Of a DNA stretch of 27,251 bases, positions 18,978-27,251 are shown one piece after another (within the stretch, counting starts at the first letter, position 1; each line of letters begins with the position of its first letter). The translations under genes and the position numbers were made by a program. The notes beneath the pieces were generated by a model. That model did not search any database. It saw only the letters and a list, made by a program, of their open reading frames with translations, and was not told the DNA's origin. This DNA is from Didymodactylos carnosus. Its lineage: Eukaryota; Rotifera; Eurotatoria; Philodinida; Philodinidae. The stretch spans positions 1-27,251 of the forward strand of contig CAJNOQ010001959.1 in the NCBI GenBank assembly GCA_905250885.1, given 5' to 3'.

Positions 18978-21543
18978 CGTTGGATTAGAGAAAAAATTTA
19001 TTTGTGAGAATATCGTTGTCTTGACAGAATACCTTTTATACAAGTAAAGTAAGTACGTAGAATTCTTTTCTGTTTTCAGTCGAGAACATTACTTTTTTTG
19101 TTCTCTTTCTTCTTGTTGTTCTAGAGTAAACTCATTTACCTCTATTCTATCAAACAGAACGTTTGAGAAGAAAGAGAATTCTTACTTCATACACAGGAAT
19201 ATTTTTCACTTTCTTCATGTTATATGATAGTATAGTGTATAATGGAAACTTTAACTGAATCTTGAAATAAAAACGTTACACATGGTTGTAATGCTTAAAA
19301 TGTCCTGTCGATGAAAATTTTTGTAAAGTTAACAGTACACATACTTGAGCACGATCGATCATATGAAGATATTCCAACAAATTGTGTGTTTTATAGTAAT
19401 CGATCAGTGAGAAATTTTTAAATAGTCTTGTCAATATATAAAATCTCCTGAGCCTTATCGTATCGCAACACAACTCCACAGACAAGAAGACTGGAGTGAT
19501 TCCTTTGCCTCGTTGCAGTATTCTCTATTTATGCATCAATGTAGCCATCTTCAGGTTCAATTCCTTGTATGAAATATTTGTTATTTTTCTTGACGAGATT
19601 AGTGAGCGCATCATACCAAAATATTATAGCGCATCTTTCGTTTCTTTCTACTTTTCTGCCCAATAGCAAATTATTTTTACATTGCTCTTAAACAGTACTC
19701 GCAATAGATGTAGCACAAGCTTTGAATCTAGAAATGGAGTTGATAAAAACATAATTTCGTACCGTTTGTATATGGATTAATTGCTAACATTTGTATATCT
19801 GCAAAAAATTAAAGACTGACCAACCGTTAACATGGAAAATACAAGATATTGAACCTGAAGATGGCTATTTTTCAAGTACACCAGCTATTGTACAAACAGA
19901 AAACTTCGGCGTTGAAAGAGGTCTAGCAAACATAGGCAGATCAAAATCTCAATGTTGCCACATTTTTAATATATTTAGAGAGTAGAAGACTGAAAAAAAC
20001 CAGCAGGGCAGATTACTTTTAGCATTCGTTCGTCTGCATAGATCAGCTACAGTTGCAACTCGGCTTGTTCGCAGGTAACGTGATGACGCATTTTCAGCGT
20101 TAACGCTTATTTTCTCGCACTTATGAGCAGGAATAAGAGCGAATGTTGCATTATTTTACAGATCCCGATGGCTCCTATAAGAGATGTAAAAAGGTTTGAA
20201 GTATGAGCTATCGTTCAAACACTGCAGCATTTATATGGCCGGTAACGTGATGGCATTTTTTAACCGTTTTCTGTCATCGCGTTACGATTTTCTTGGTTTT
20301 TATTTAATCAATATAGATGAAATGAGCTAGTTTTAATATTAAAAAACTATTACATCATGTAGAGCAAACAATTTTCTATAACCTGATATACTGGTTGGAT
20401 TTTCGCCTGCTCGTCTTCACGCTTTTAAACACATTTTTCAGCTAGTTCCAAAATTGATCTTTTGGGCTATTTGCTATTGCTGTAAAATACAGCTACAATA
20501 GCTGTATTTTCATAATGAATCACCTTCGAGAGCCGAGACACTTCTTATTTTATAGAGAAATGTTTAATCTATTTAATTATCTCTTTGCAATCTTAGATTA
20601 GTTTGCAGTTTTATTGCAAGAATTTTTTGAAAAAGAACAGAAAACGGGGATGTTTAGCCGGACAAACCGTACTACATCTACTACCAATTTGAAAATATAA
20701 GAGACTCCATTGCTTTTTTAACTTTTGATATAAAAGAGCTAGAAACACGCGGTCTTCGTTATTTGAAAGCGAAATGTTGGGACTATTTACAAAACATAAA
20801 ACTAAAACTACCACCTGCAGATGGTGTACCTATCAGTACCTTTTAGGCAAGATCGCCTCCACTAAAAATATCTCGAATTTTGAAAGCCGAAACGTGGATT
20901 CGAACCATCGAACTTCGCTCTACAAAATTACACAAGTCTTAAGTTTCCATCTGTCATGATTTAGACGCTACAGACGTTCACTGAGGACCTATCTCTCTCA
21001 GTGTGATTAGTTCTGTAATCCCTAAAATAGGCTTTCGACCATGCCGAGTCTCGTGACAATGTTTGTTTTCACACGAAAATTCGAAAACGTAGTGGAAATC
21101 TATACTGAGTGAAATAATCGATTTTGAGCTATTGTCACCGAAAGTTAGGAATTTCGTAACTCAGTCAAAATCAGTCTAAACTATAGCAACATATACTCCA
21201 TTTCGACTGTTAAATCTGATCCTACCAGTGAGATTAGAAAAAAATTCCCGTAGTAAAAGATTTCTTAAAATACCTTCCAAGAAGCCAAGTATTTTCTGTT
21301 GATTCCTAAAACTTGTTGAAATTCAGAATATACGACCAACCTATGTTCGTTAGATATCTTTTAAAACTCGAAATCAAATTTCTGTTAAAAAATGATGTAT
21401 GTCAAGGAATGTGTATACAAAGCATTAGTAACAGAAAGAAACAAGATCTTGGTAGATCAGTCCGTCTCGCGATTTGATGTAGTACTTTAGTTTAAGTTTA
21501 ACTGTATATGTCCATTAACATCATTATCTGGATTCAAGGATGG
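18978..21543. other. Long repeat-poor stretch with decayed fragments
   Basis: No complete gene was found. A 28-bp block encoding IEPEDGY occurs twice in opposite orientation (19541-19568 minus, 19841-19868 plus), suggesting two relics of one gene. GGTAACGTGATG recurs at 20074 and 20241, the second with an inverted partner at 20272-20285. The perfect palindrome AGCGTTAACGCT lies at 20097-20108. A hairpin with AAAATACAGCT arms lies at about 20483-20511. Confidence 0.4.
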
Positions 21544-21774
21544 TTATCGTACAAGTATTTCTTCGGTATCTTCGTGTAAATTTCGGATTCTTGCAGGTAT
21601 GTCTCTATTGTCATTTTCTACTTGGTTTGAGGCTGTTGCTTTTGTATTAATTTCGTTATTCATTGTAGTGAGAGATAACCTTTTAGGTACAGTAGTACGA
21701 CATTTTTTCCGCCTATTATTAATAAGATTTTGTTGGCGTCGATGCTTCGATGGCATCATTGTGTTATGAATCAT
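21544..21774 (-). CDS. Possible short basic protein or exon
   Basis: ATG at 21772-21774 to TAA at 21544-21546, 76 residues. The first part is strongly basic (NRRKKCRTTVPKR) and the second acidic (NLHEDTEEILVR), like a short nuclear or disordered protein. No domain, partner exon or paralogue was recognised, so it could be chance. Charge distribution and an ATG start are the only support. Confidence 0.25.
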   Translation of the reverse strand: MIHNTMMPSKHRRQQNLINNRRKKCRTTVPKRLSLTTMNNEINTKATASNQVENDNRDIPARIRNLHEDTEEILVR

Positions 21775-22096
21775 ACAAGCTTCTGTTTGATGTTTCTCAG
21801 CCTACCTTCATTTAATTATCTATTGTGCGCGTATGAGTCATAAAATAGAAAAAATCGACTATTTCCAAAATATCTCAACAACTACAGATCAGTTAAATTT
21901 TTGTCTGCTGAAAGGGATCTATCGAGAGTAAACGGCAAACTATCGTTAGACTTATACCTGAGTCTTTAGTCGTTTTCCCGCTTCATTTCGCACCAAGAAT
22001 ACACACTTCTCTTGCCTCGATCCCGACGAGAAAGTATAGTAGCAACAAACACATTCTAACGACAGGGCTCCATTCGATACAAACGTACAATAAAAC
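21775..22096. other. No gene recognised
   Basis: AT-rich sequence; neither a gene nor a repeat was seen. Confidence 0.3.
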
Positions 22097-22250
22097 AATT
22101 TAAGGTATACAACAAGAACCTGTATTGAAATATTTTTTTGAAAATAAATTACGACTGATGCAGTTCACACACTATTAACGCACTCACGTTAACGCAAAAA
22201 GAAAAGAAACCCAAAGTAGAACAGGAAAGGGAAAACCAAATTGAACAAAA
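22097..22250 (+). repeat. Dispersed 154-bp repeat, copy A
   Basis: Begins AATTTAAGGTATACAACAAG and ends AATTGAACAAAA. The copy at 24674-24827 has the same length and orientation, with four substitutions seen by eye. It contains ATTAACGCACTCACGTTAAC. Noncoding. Confidence 0.8.
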
Positions 22251-22298
22251 CGGATGTGCTGATATATCCATATTGTCGAAACGTTCATCGAATCTTTC

Positions 22299-22402
22299 AT
22301 GTCTGCTCTACAGACACAAAATCATTTAACAGCAGCTCCTGGAGCGACAACGGCAACACCTGGACAATCAATGGAGTCTTCACGGGACCCTGTTGACAGT
22401 GT
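22299..22402 (+). pseudogene. Possible exon start cut by a mobile element
   Basis: ATG at 22299 opens a frame MSALQTQNHLTAAPGATTAT that reads like the start of an Ala/Thr/Gly/Pro-rich protein. About 35 codons on, at 22403, it enters an element with inverted terminal repeats, and the rest of the frame (to 22640) is translated repeat. If a gene was here, it has been interrupted. Chance remains possible. Confidence 0.25.
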
Positions 22403-22782
22403 AGACCGAAACGGGTCAGGTCGGGTTCGGGCCAGCGTAAAAGATATTGATTCGGCTCGGATCAACTCACGTTCGGATTGGGTCGGATCGCTTTTGATTG
22501 ACCCGGTTCGATCTAACTCAGGTCAATATAAAATAAACCGCCTGAATTACCAAAATTTTCCACTCATAAAAGGAAAAAATGACGGAAACCGTAAGAAATC
22601 TGACCATTTTTTTGAAAAAATTTCAAAACAATCTGACTAAGATAACTTTTCTATAGGAAAGAAGTGTTTCTTTGCGAATGTGTAGGAAAATATTTTCATG
22701 TTTCGAATCGGGTCAACTCACGTTTCGGTCAGGTTCGGGTCAACTTACGTCGGGGTCACGTTTGGTTGACCCGTTTCGGTCT
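22403..22782. mobile_element. MITE-like element with perfect 16-bp inverted ends
   Basis: AGACCGAAACGGGTCA at 22403-22418 and its exact reverse complement at 22767-22782 bound 380 bp. Near both ends the motif GGGTCA/TGACCC with TCACGTTCGG-like neighbours recurs many times, as in subterminal transposase-binding repeats. The middle is AT-rich. No clear target-site duplication was seen, so the superfamily is not assigned. Confidence 0.65.
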
Positions 22783-23557
22783 CTGTAATCACTTCAGGAA
22801 AATCTAAAAGGAAGTCAGATTGATGTGGTGATTGTTGACCGTTGTCGTTTACACACTGTTGTTAAGTACCGCTGGTGCTATCTCTTACATTTGTCACAAA
22901 CGAGATATGAGATCGGTTCTAAATTCAAATTAATGCAAGCAGCATATACATTTTAGACGCACTTATATAGTTACGAAAGATATATCTTTCATAAATTCTT
23001 TGTTCTCAGTAGAGGAGAAATATATTACAAGTTTTTACTCAATGAGTAGATGAACAATAGGAACAACTCTCAACAGAGAGAATTAGTTTTCTGAGCAGTA
23101 GGCTAAAGCGAGAGCTTTCTAGCACGTTCTGCCTTTCTTAGCACCATTTCTTGATATTCATAGCCTCAATGTAAAGTAGGATCCTCGTACACTTTTCAAG
23201 TCAGTATACATCGGCATGCCTGCCGATTTTCATATTTTCAGCATATATGTCGCAGTCCTAAGGCAGGTCTGCCTCGATGTTCCCTGCAGACCTGCAAAGA
23301 CGTGCGCATACCGCCTGCAATAATTTTTATCCTTGCATGCCGCAGGCACTCTTTTTTTGTAGGGTAAGGTTTAACCAAAAAATGTGCCTAAAGATTTTTC
23401 TTCGCAAACAAATTATGTGGTATCTTCTATCATAGCGTCCCTAGTATTTCAAAATAGGAAATTGATTGACGCATGCAACCTATAATGGAAAAATCTTACG
23501 TTCGTGTCTTACCTCCTGAACTATATTCATCGAGTCGACACACAAAATATAGTTACG
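22783..23557. other. No gene recognised; GC-rich repeated phrases
   Basis: Around 23210-23350 phrases such as GGCAGGTCTGCCT, CTGCAGACCTGC and GCATGCCGCAGGC recur with partial dyad symmetry and stand out from the AT-rich flanks. This may be a decayed repeat element. No gene is supported. Confidence 0.35.
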
Positions 23558-23864
23558 GTAAAATGTGGCAAAACGCAGAAAAATGCAGGATCCACAATAT
23601 TCCGTATCGTGATGTTTATTCTGGAATATTCTACCATATTGTGAACAAACTTTTAACAGAATTCCCACTTTGTCTTACAATATGCCACAATTTCGCGAAA
23701 AATTATAAACTGTCACAGCATTTTGTACGATTGTGAGACATAATGAGGCTTCTACTAAAGTTTTGCTCACAATATGATAATAATAATATATATAATCCCA
23801 GAATAAACATCACGATACGGAATATTGTGGATCCTGCATTTTTCTGCTTTTTGCCACTTTTTAC
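23558..23864. mobile_element. Foldback element with ~67-105 bp arms
   Basis: The sequence 23558-23624 (through GCAGAAAAATGCAGGATCC and ATATTCCGTATCGTGATG) returns as its reverse complement at 23798-23864 with few mismatches, and weaker pairing extends inward through a CATATTGTGA block to about 23656 and 23757. The open frames crossing it on both strands are by-products of the inverted repeat. Confidence 0.7.
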
Positions 23865-23884
23865 ACTGATACACTCTAAAAAAA

Positions 23885-23951
23885 ATGCGACTTAGGACCA
23901 AATTAAGTCGCATTAATGTGTCTTATTCTGTGACAATAAGACACATTAATG
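23885..23951. repeat. Two adjoining perfect hairpins
   Basis: ATGCGACTTA (23885-23894) pairs with TAAGTCGCAT (23904-23913). CATTAATGTGTCTTATT (23911-23927) pairs with its reverse complement at 23935-23951 around a 7-nt loop. The stems share three bases, so they would compete. They lie 20 bp upstream of the 191-bp repeat. Confidence 0.7.
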
Positions 23952-23970
23952 CAATAACAACAACATTTCC

Positions 23971-24161
23971 GTAACGATTTTCTCGGGAACTCGAAGGAGT
24001 ACAGTAAAATTTTAAACGCGAATAGGGAACTGTGCGTCTGAATTAATAAATAATTTATTTTCAGTCTTTGCAGATGTTCCAGGAGAGTTAGAACGTTCGA
24101 AAGTATGTGATTGTCTGGGACTTGTAATTTTTTTTCTTCAAACATCGATAATTAATCTGAG
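23971..24161 (-). repeat. Dispersed 191-bp repeat, copy B
   Basis: Partner of 16633-16823, same orientation. The minus-strand frame from the ATG at 24145 is kept, with one Ile-to-Val change, through to the end of the repeat, after which the two copies diverge at once. This indicates that the unit of copying is the 191-bp block itself. Confidence 0.8.
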
Positions 24162-24519
24162 CAACTATGATACATTTCTTCAAGGGTAGGCGTAACAACT
24201 CACACAAAACGGTAGACTGTATGATGCAGAAAGTCGTCATCACTTCACGTTGCATACTCTTTTGTTGACACTTGTTTTATGATAGCTTTTTTCACAAGAA
24301 AAGCAAAATTTAAAGAAACTTTCAAGTATTGTTAGATACAGTTTCGGCCCTGTGCTTACATAACCTGATGTTGAAGTATTGGTCTGATTAGATCGACTGT
24401 AGAAATCGCTGGCGGTCAGTAACTGAAACATGTAGAGGAGGTTACTGCCTTTATCACGAGAAGTGGTGACCCCTGCACAATATGGTAATGAATGTAGTAT
24501 ATAAAGAAAGAAGTACAAA
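24162..24519. other. No gene recognised
   Basis: A minus-strand frame at 24240-24518 has no recognisable domain and begins where AT-rich sequence meets a MITE; not supported as a gene. Confidence 0.3.
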
Positions 24520-24666
24520 TATCAAATAAGGGATATCTATATCTTGTCACTTCTCGGCAAATGTGAGCAAATGTCTATAGAGAGTGTTCCAATACATCGT
24601 GTTCTTTTTTCTATATGATAAAAATATTTCGTCAAGTGACAAGATATAGATATCCCTTATTTGATA
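24520..24666. mobile_element. Short MITE with perfect ~31-bp inverted ends and TA duplication
   Basis: 24521-24551 and 24635-24665 are exact reverse complements (ATCAAATAAGGGATATC outermost). TA at 24520-24521 and at 24665-24666 fits a TA target duplication, leaving a 143-bp element of Tc1/mariner-like habit. The 83-bp centre is noncoding. It ends 8 bp before the second 154-bp repeat. Confidence 0.75.
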
Positions 24667-24673
24667 CGGCTCT

Positions 24674-24827
24674 AATTTAAGGTATACAACAAGAACCTGT
24701 ATTGAAATATTTTTTTGAAAATAAGTTATGACTGATGCAGTTCGCACACTATTAACGCACTCACGTTAACGCAAAAAGAAAAGAAACCCAAAGTAGAACA
24801 GGAAAGGGAAAACCGAATTGAACAAAA
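24674..24827 (+). repeat. Dispersed 154-bp repeat, copy B
   Basis: Partner of 22097-22250, about 97 percent identical by eye. It lies between the TA-flanked MITE and the F-box gene, about 130 bp before the ATG, so it may affect that gene's promoter. Confidence 0.8.
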
Positions 24828-24956
24828 AGACGGTATTTTTGCCTTTTTCTAATCGAAAAAATGACAAAAAAGAAAGAAAAATACGAAAAATGCTGTAAAG
24901 AAGAATTTATTGTTGGCGAAGTTTAAGCCACGATAAAATTAAACGTGTTTTTCAGC

Positions 24957-26762
24957 ATGTCCACGTTTGAATCAAGTCTTCCAAACGAGGTAATTTTTAA
25001 TATATTTGGCTATTTGAATTCAACTGATGTATTTCTGTCATTTATTAATCTTAATAATCGTCTAAATTGTCTACTAGAATATTATTTTAACACTGTTGAT
25101 TTGACGAAAATATGGCACAAGACATTCAAGTGTTATATCAACATTCTACTACCTACAATTGGTGTATGGGTGAAAAATCTTAAACTAGGTGGTGAACAAA
25201 CATATTATCAATTGGATATTCTATCATTATGTCCAAATCTACAAACCGTATCCATTGTAAAAGTACGCCTTAATGATATTGAATCTCATTTAGAATTATT
25301 TCAACGCTTATCAGAACTAAAATTGAGTCTCATTTTACCCGACGATGATGACGAATATCCGCAGACCTCAAAAGAATTTCGACATATTAATTTATGTAAA
25401 TATTTATTTTGTCGTAATAGTTCTCTTGAAAAATTAGAATTAAACTGGCTTTTTATAAATAAACATATTCGTCCATGTAAATTACAAGAACTAATTATAA
25501 CATTGAATTATTTTTCAGATTTATTTATTTTATTCAATAATTTACCTAATATACGATCGATACAGGTGAACTTTCTCAATGACGATTGTCATAAGAGTGA
25601 TATCAAACATTATGTCTATAAAAATTTGGCAAAAAAGATCCATCATTTAACCGATTTTTCACTAAAATCATGTCATCCATTTGAAAATGATACATTTATT
25701 TCGAATCTAATTCGCCACTTGCCTTCTGGCTTAAAACGTTTATCATTAGAAATATCGTTTCGACAACGAACAAATTTCATTGACGGAAACTATGTAAAAC
25801 GAGAATTTTTATCAAAATTTTTACAATTAAATACTCTTTATTACTCAGTATTCGTCGAGTTAGATAATCATATATTAGTAGACGAGATTGTTGTCTCATT
25901 CAGCAGTGATTATTGGTTAAAAAGAAATTGGCTAATTGAATGTCACTATAATGAAAATCAAAAATGTTTTTGTTTAAATTCTCTCCCATTTTCATCATCA
26001 CCACTTAGTGGAATGTCTAACGGATTTCTTGAACGAAAATGTAACGGTAGATCTGTTAATATTAATGATCCATATTTTTATCAGCACATAAGAGTTCTAA
26101 ACATGTATTCTCCTCTTTCAGTACCACTATTCAAACTTCTTAATAAAACCCTTAAAAATGTTTGTGTACTTAATATAAACAGACTGGAAGACGATACTGA
26201 TGAGACCAATCCATGGCTACATGACGATGATAATGTCAATGATAATGAATATCAATTTAAGACAATTCAATCTCTATGTTTCAATTCAGATGCAAAATTA
26301 GACGAGAATGAATGGAATATATTTCGTAAACGTTTATTATTATCAGTACCAAACGTAAAAATATTGAAAATAAATTATCAAACAATTTTACATTTAACAA
26401 ATAATTTTAAAGATATTAGATTTTATCCAATATTCAAAAATATCATCGAACTCATTTTATTTGAAATTAATACTAAACATTTAGAACATATATTTCAATA
26501 TTTTACAAACATTCATTATTTAACATTGATTGATCTTAGTCTTCGAACAAAATCATTTAAATTAGATGATATTCTTGAAATATTTAGATCAATAACTCAT
26601 CTAGTTTATCTCGATGTTCCATTTGATAATGAAAATATGTATCACACAGTTGAAAGTGTTCAAGAAAAGTTGAATTTCTATTATCATGATTTTTATATTC
26701 AATTCTCAAAGAAGAATTGTTATAATTATTCAAACAGACAACGAATACAATTATGGAAATAG
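24957..26762 (+). CDS. F-box protein with leucine-rich-like repeats
   Basis: ATG at 24957-24959 is chosen over the in-frame GTG 12 bases upstream. The frame is intronless and encodes 601 residues to a TAG at 26760-26762. Residues 5-45 form an F-box: SSLPNEVIFNIFGYLNSTDV, then FINLNNRLNCLLEYYF. F-boxes bind Skp1 and bring substrates to SCF ubiquitin ligases. The rest has irregular leucine-rich spacing (LQRLSELKLSL, SSLEKLELNWLF, KLQELIITLNYF, HHLTDFSLKSC, SGLKRLSLEI, NIIELILFEI, HIHYLTLIDLSLR-like), a likely curved substrate-binding surface, and an acidic insert around DDDNVNDNEYQ. No signal peptide or membrane segment is seen, so it is probably cytosolic or nuclear. This architecture and single-exon layout are common in bdelloid rotifer gene families. 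The frame has no defects, so it is probably functional. Confidence 0.9.
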   Translation: MSTFESSLPNEVIFNIFGYLNSTDVFLSFINLNNRLNCLLEYYFNTVDLTKIWHKTFKCYINILLPTIGVWVKNLKLGGEQTYYQLDILSLCPNLQTVSIVKVRLNDIESHLELFQRLSELKLSLILPDDDDEYPQTSKEFRHINLCKYLFCRNSSLEKLELNWLFINKHIRPCKLQELIITLNYFSDLFILFNNLPNIRSIQVNFLNDDCHKSDIKHYVYKNLAKKIHHLTDFSLKSCHPFENDTFISNLIRHLPSGLKRLSLEISFRQRTNFIDGNYVKREFLSKFLQLNTLYYSVFVELDNHILVDEIVVSFSSDYWLKRNWLIECHYNENQKCFCLNSLPFSSSPLSGMSNGFLERKCNGRSVNINDPYFYQHIRVLNMYSPLSVPLFKLLNKTLKNVCVLNINRLEDDTDETNPWLHDDDNVNDNEYQFKTIQSLCFNSDAKLDENEWNIFRKRLLLSVPNVKILKINYQTILHLTNNFKDIRFYPIFKNIIELILFEINTKHLEHIFQYFTNIHYLTLIDLSLRTKSFKLDDILEIFRSITHLVYLDVPFDNENMYHTVESVQEKLNFYYHDFYIQFSKKNCYNYSNRQRIQLWK

Positions 26763-27251
26763 AATCCACTAATTAAAATTGATAACATGAAGCTTTTTAC
26801 GAAATTAATTATCAGTTTAATAATGTTTTATTAATTTCCTGACCTAGATATTTTCGCGAAAAAAATTAAGAGATATGGCATTTTGTAGAGAATTTATTTA
26901 ATTCTCTACAAGATGGTGTATTTATTTTTGAGTTTAGGTGCTTTCCAAGAAAGTTGGTTTTTCGAAAGACCAAGTAAAACAGGTTTTTCTCCAAGTCAAA
27001 ACGATTTCAAAACGTTTTTCTACGGTGCATTGGAAAGATCAGATCAGATACTGTCTACTGCTAGCGGAAATATTTTTCCATGACGACTTTTGTAATGGAG
27101 TTTAACCTTCTGATTTGAAAGAATCAAAAAAAGCTGTAAGTCCATAACGAAACGTAAGTCCGTAACGTTTTTGTTTTTGATGTATCTGCCAGACTAAACA
27201 CTTTCGAGACAAATCTTTTTTTGCTTTATATAGGCTTAATTCTCAGCTACA
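26763..27251. other. 3' flank of the F-box gene; hairpin only
   Basis: A perfect hairpin with 12-bp arms TTGTAGAGAATT (26883-26894) and AATTCTCTACAA (26900-26911), loop TATTT, lies about 120 bp after the stop codon. A short repeat TAAGTCC(A/G)TAACG occurs near 27135-27170. No gene or exact AATAAA signal was seen. Confidence 0.45.

Noticed and set aside
20885-20910. GGTTCGAATCC-like sequence on the minus strand, resembling a tRNA T-loop (B box)
   Set aside because: The T-stem pairs only three bases, and no A box, anticodon arm or acceptor stem could be fitted around it.
23473-23736. Plus and minus frames near 23.5-23.7 kb
   Set aside because: Both cross an arm of the inverted repeat; the frames follow from the repeat, not from a gene.

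Overview
The window looks like nuclear DNA from an invertebrate animal, most likely a bdelloid rotifer. The reasons are an AT-rich base composition, genes with very short GT-AG introns (55-198 nt in the models here), a long intronless F-box/leucine-rich protein of the type that is expanded in bdelloids, and many small, decayed, inverted or foldback repeats between sparse genes. The species call is inference. No rRNA, convincing tRNA, CRISPR array or bacterial operon structure was found.

Left part (about 503-6654, + strand): the most interesting locus. A chain of exons with matching intron phases encodes an N-terminal region, a piece of a ubiquitin-specific protease (USP) fold with a CxC/CPRC zinc-ribbon-like part and no Cys box (to 1808), a macro domain (1864-2898), a USP Cys box (3096-3445) with a DAH(E)F-like box, and, after about 2 kb with no visible exon, a USP His box (6035-6654). 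If this is one gene, it joins ADP-ribose recognition or removal to deubiquitination, with the pieces of the USP fold in an unusual order. If it is two or three genes or a rearranged pseudogene, the sequence still shows how the parts arose.

Middle part (about 6.7-13.0 kb): a repeat-rich accessory region. It holds a decayed protein remnant, two arrays of a roughly 43-bp repeat in mostly opposite orientations (7.57-7.92 kb and 12.42-12.98 kb), a 1488-bp hAT-type non-autonomous element (8894-10381) with CAGTGGCGG ends and a perfect 8-bp target duplication, and a tandem array of 30-bp palindromic units inside it. Beside it lie three broken copies of an unrecognised protein gene, two on the minus strand and one on the plus strand.

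Right part: a two-exon thioredoxin-like (DsbA/FrnE-type) gene on the minus strand (13379-14029); two inverted, decayed copies of a Gly/Tyr-rich small protein gene (14664-15814); a small disordered protein gene (18666-18977, minus); several foldback or MITE-like elements (17645-17905, 22403-22782, 23558-23864, 24522-24664); two pairs of nearly identical dispersed repeats (191 bp and 154 bp); and the 601-residue F-box protein gene (24957-26762). The working genes do not form an operon or obvious pathway; only the USP and macro parts appear functionally linked.
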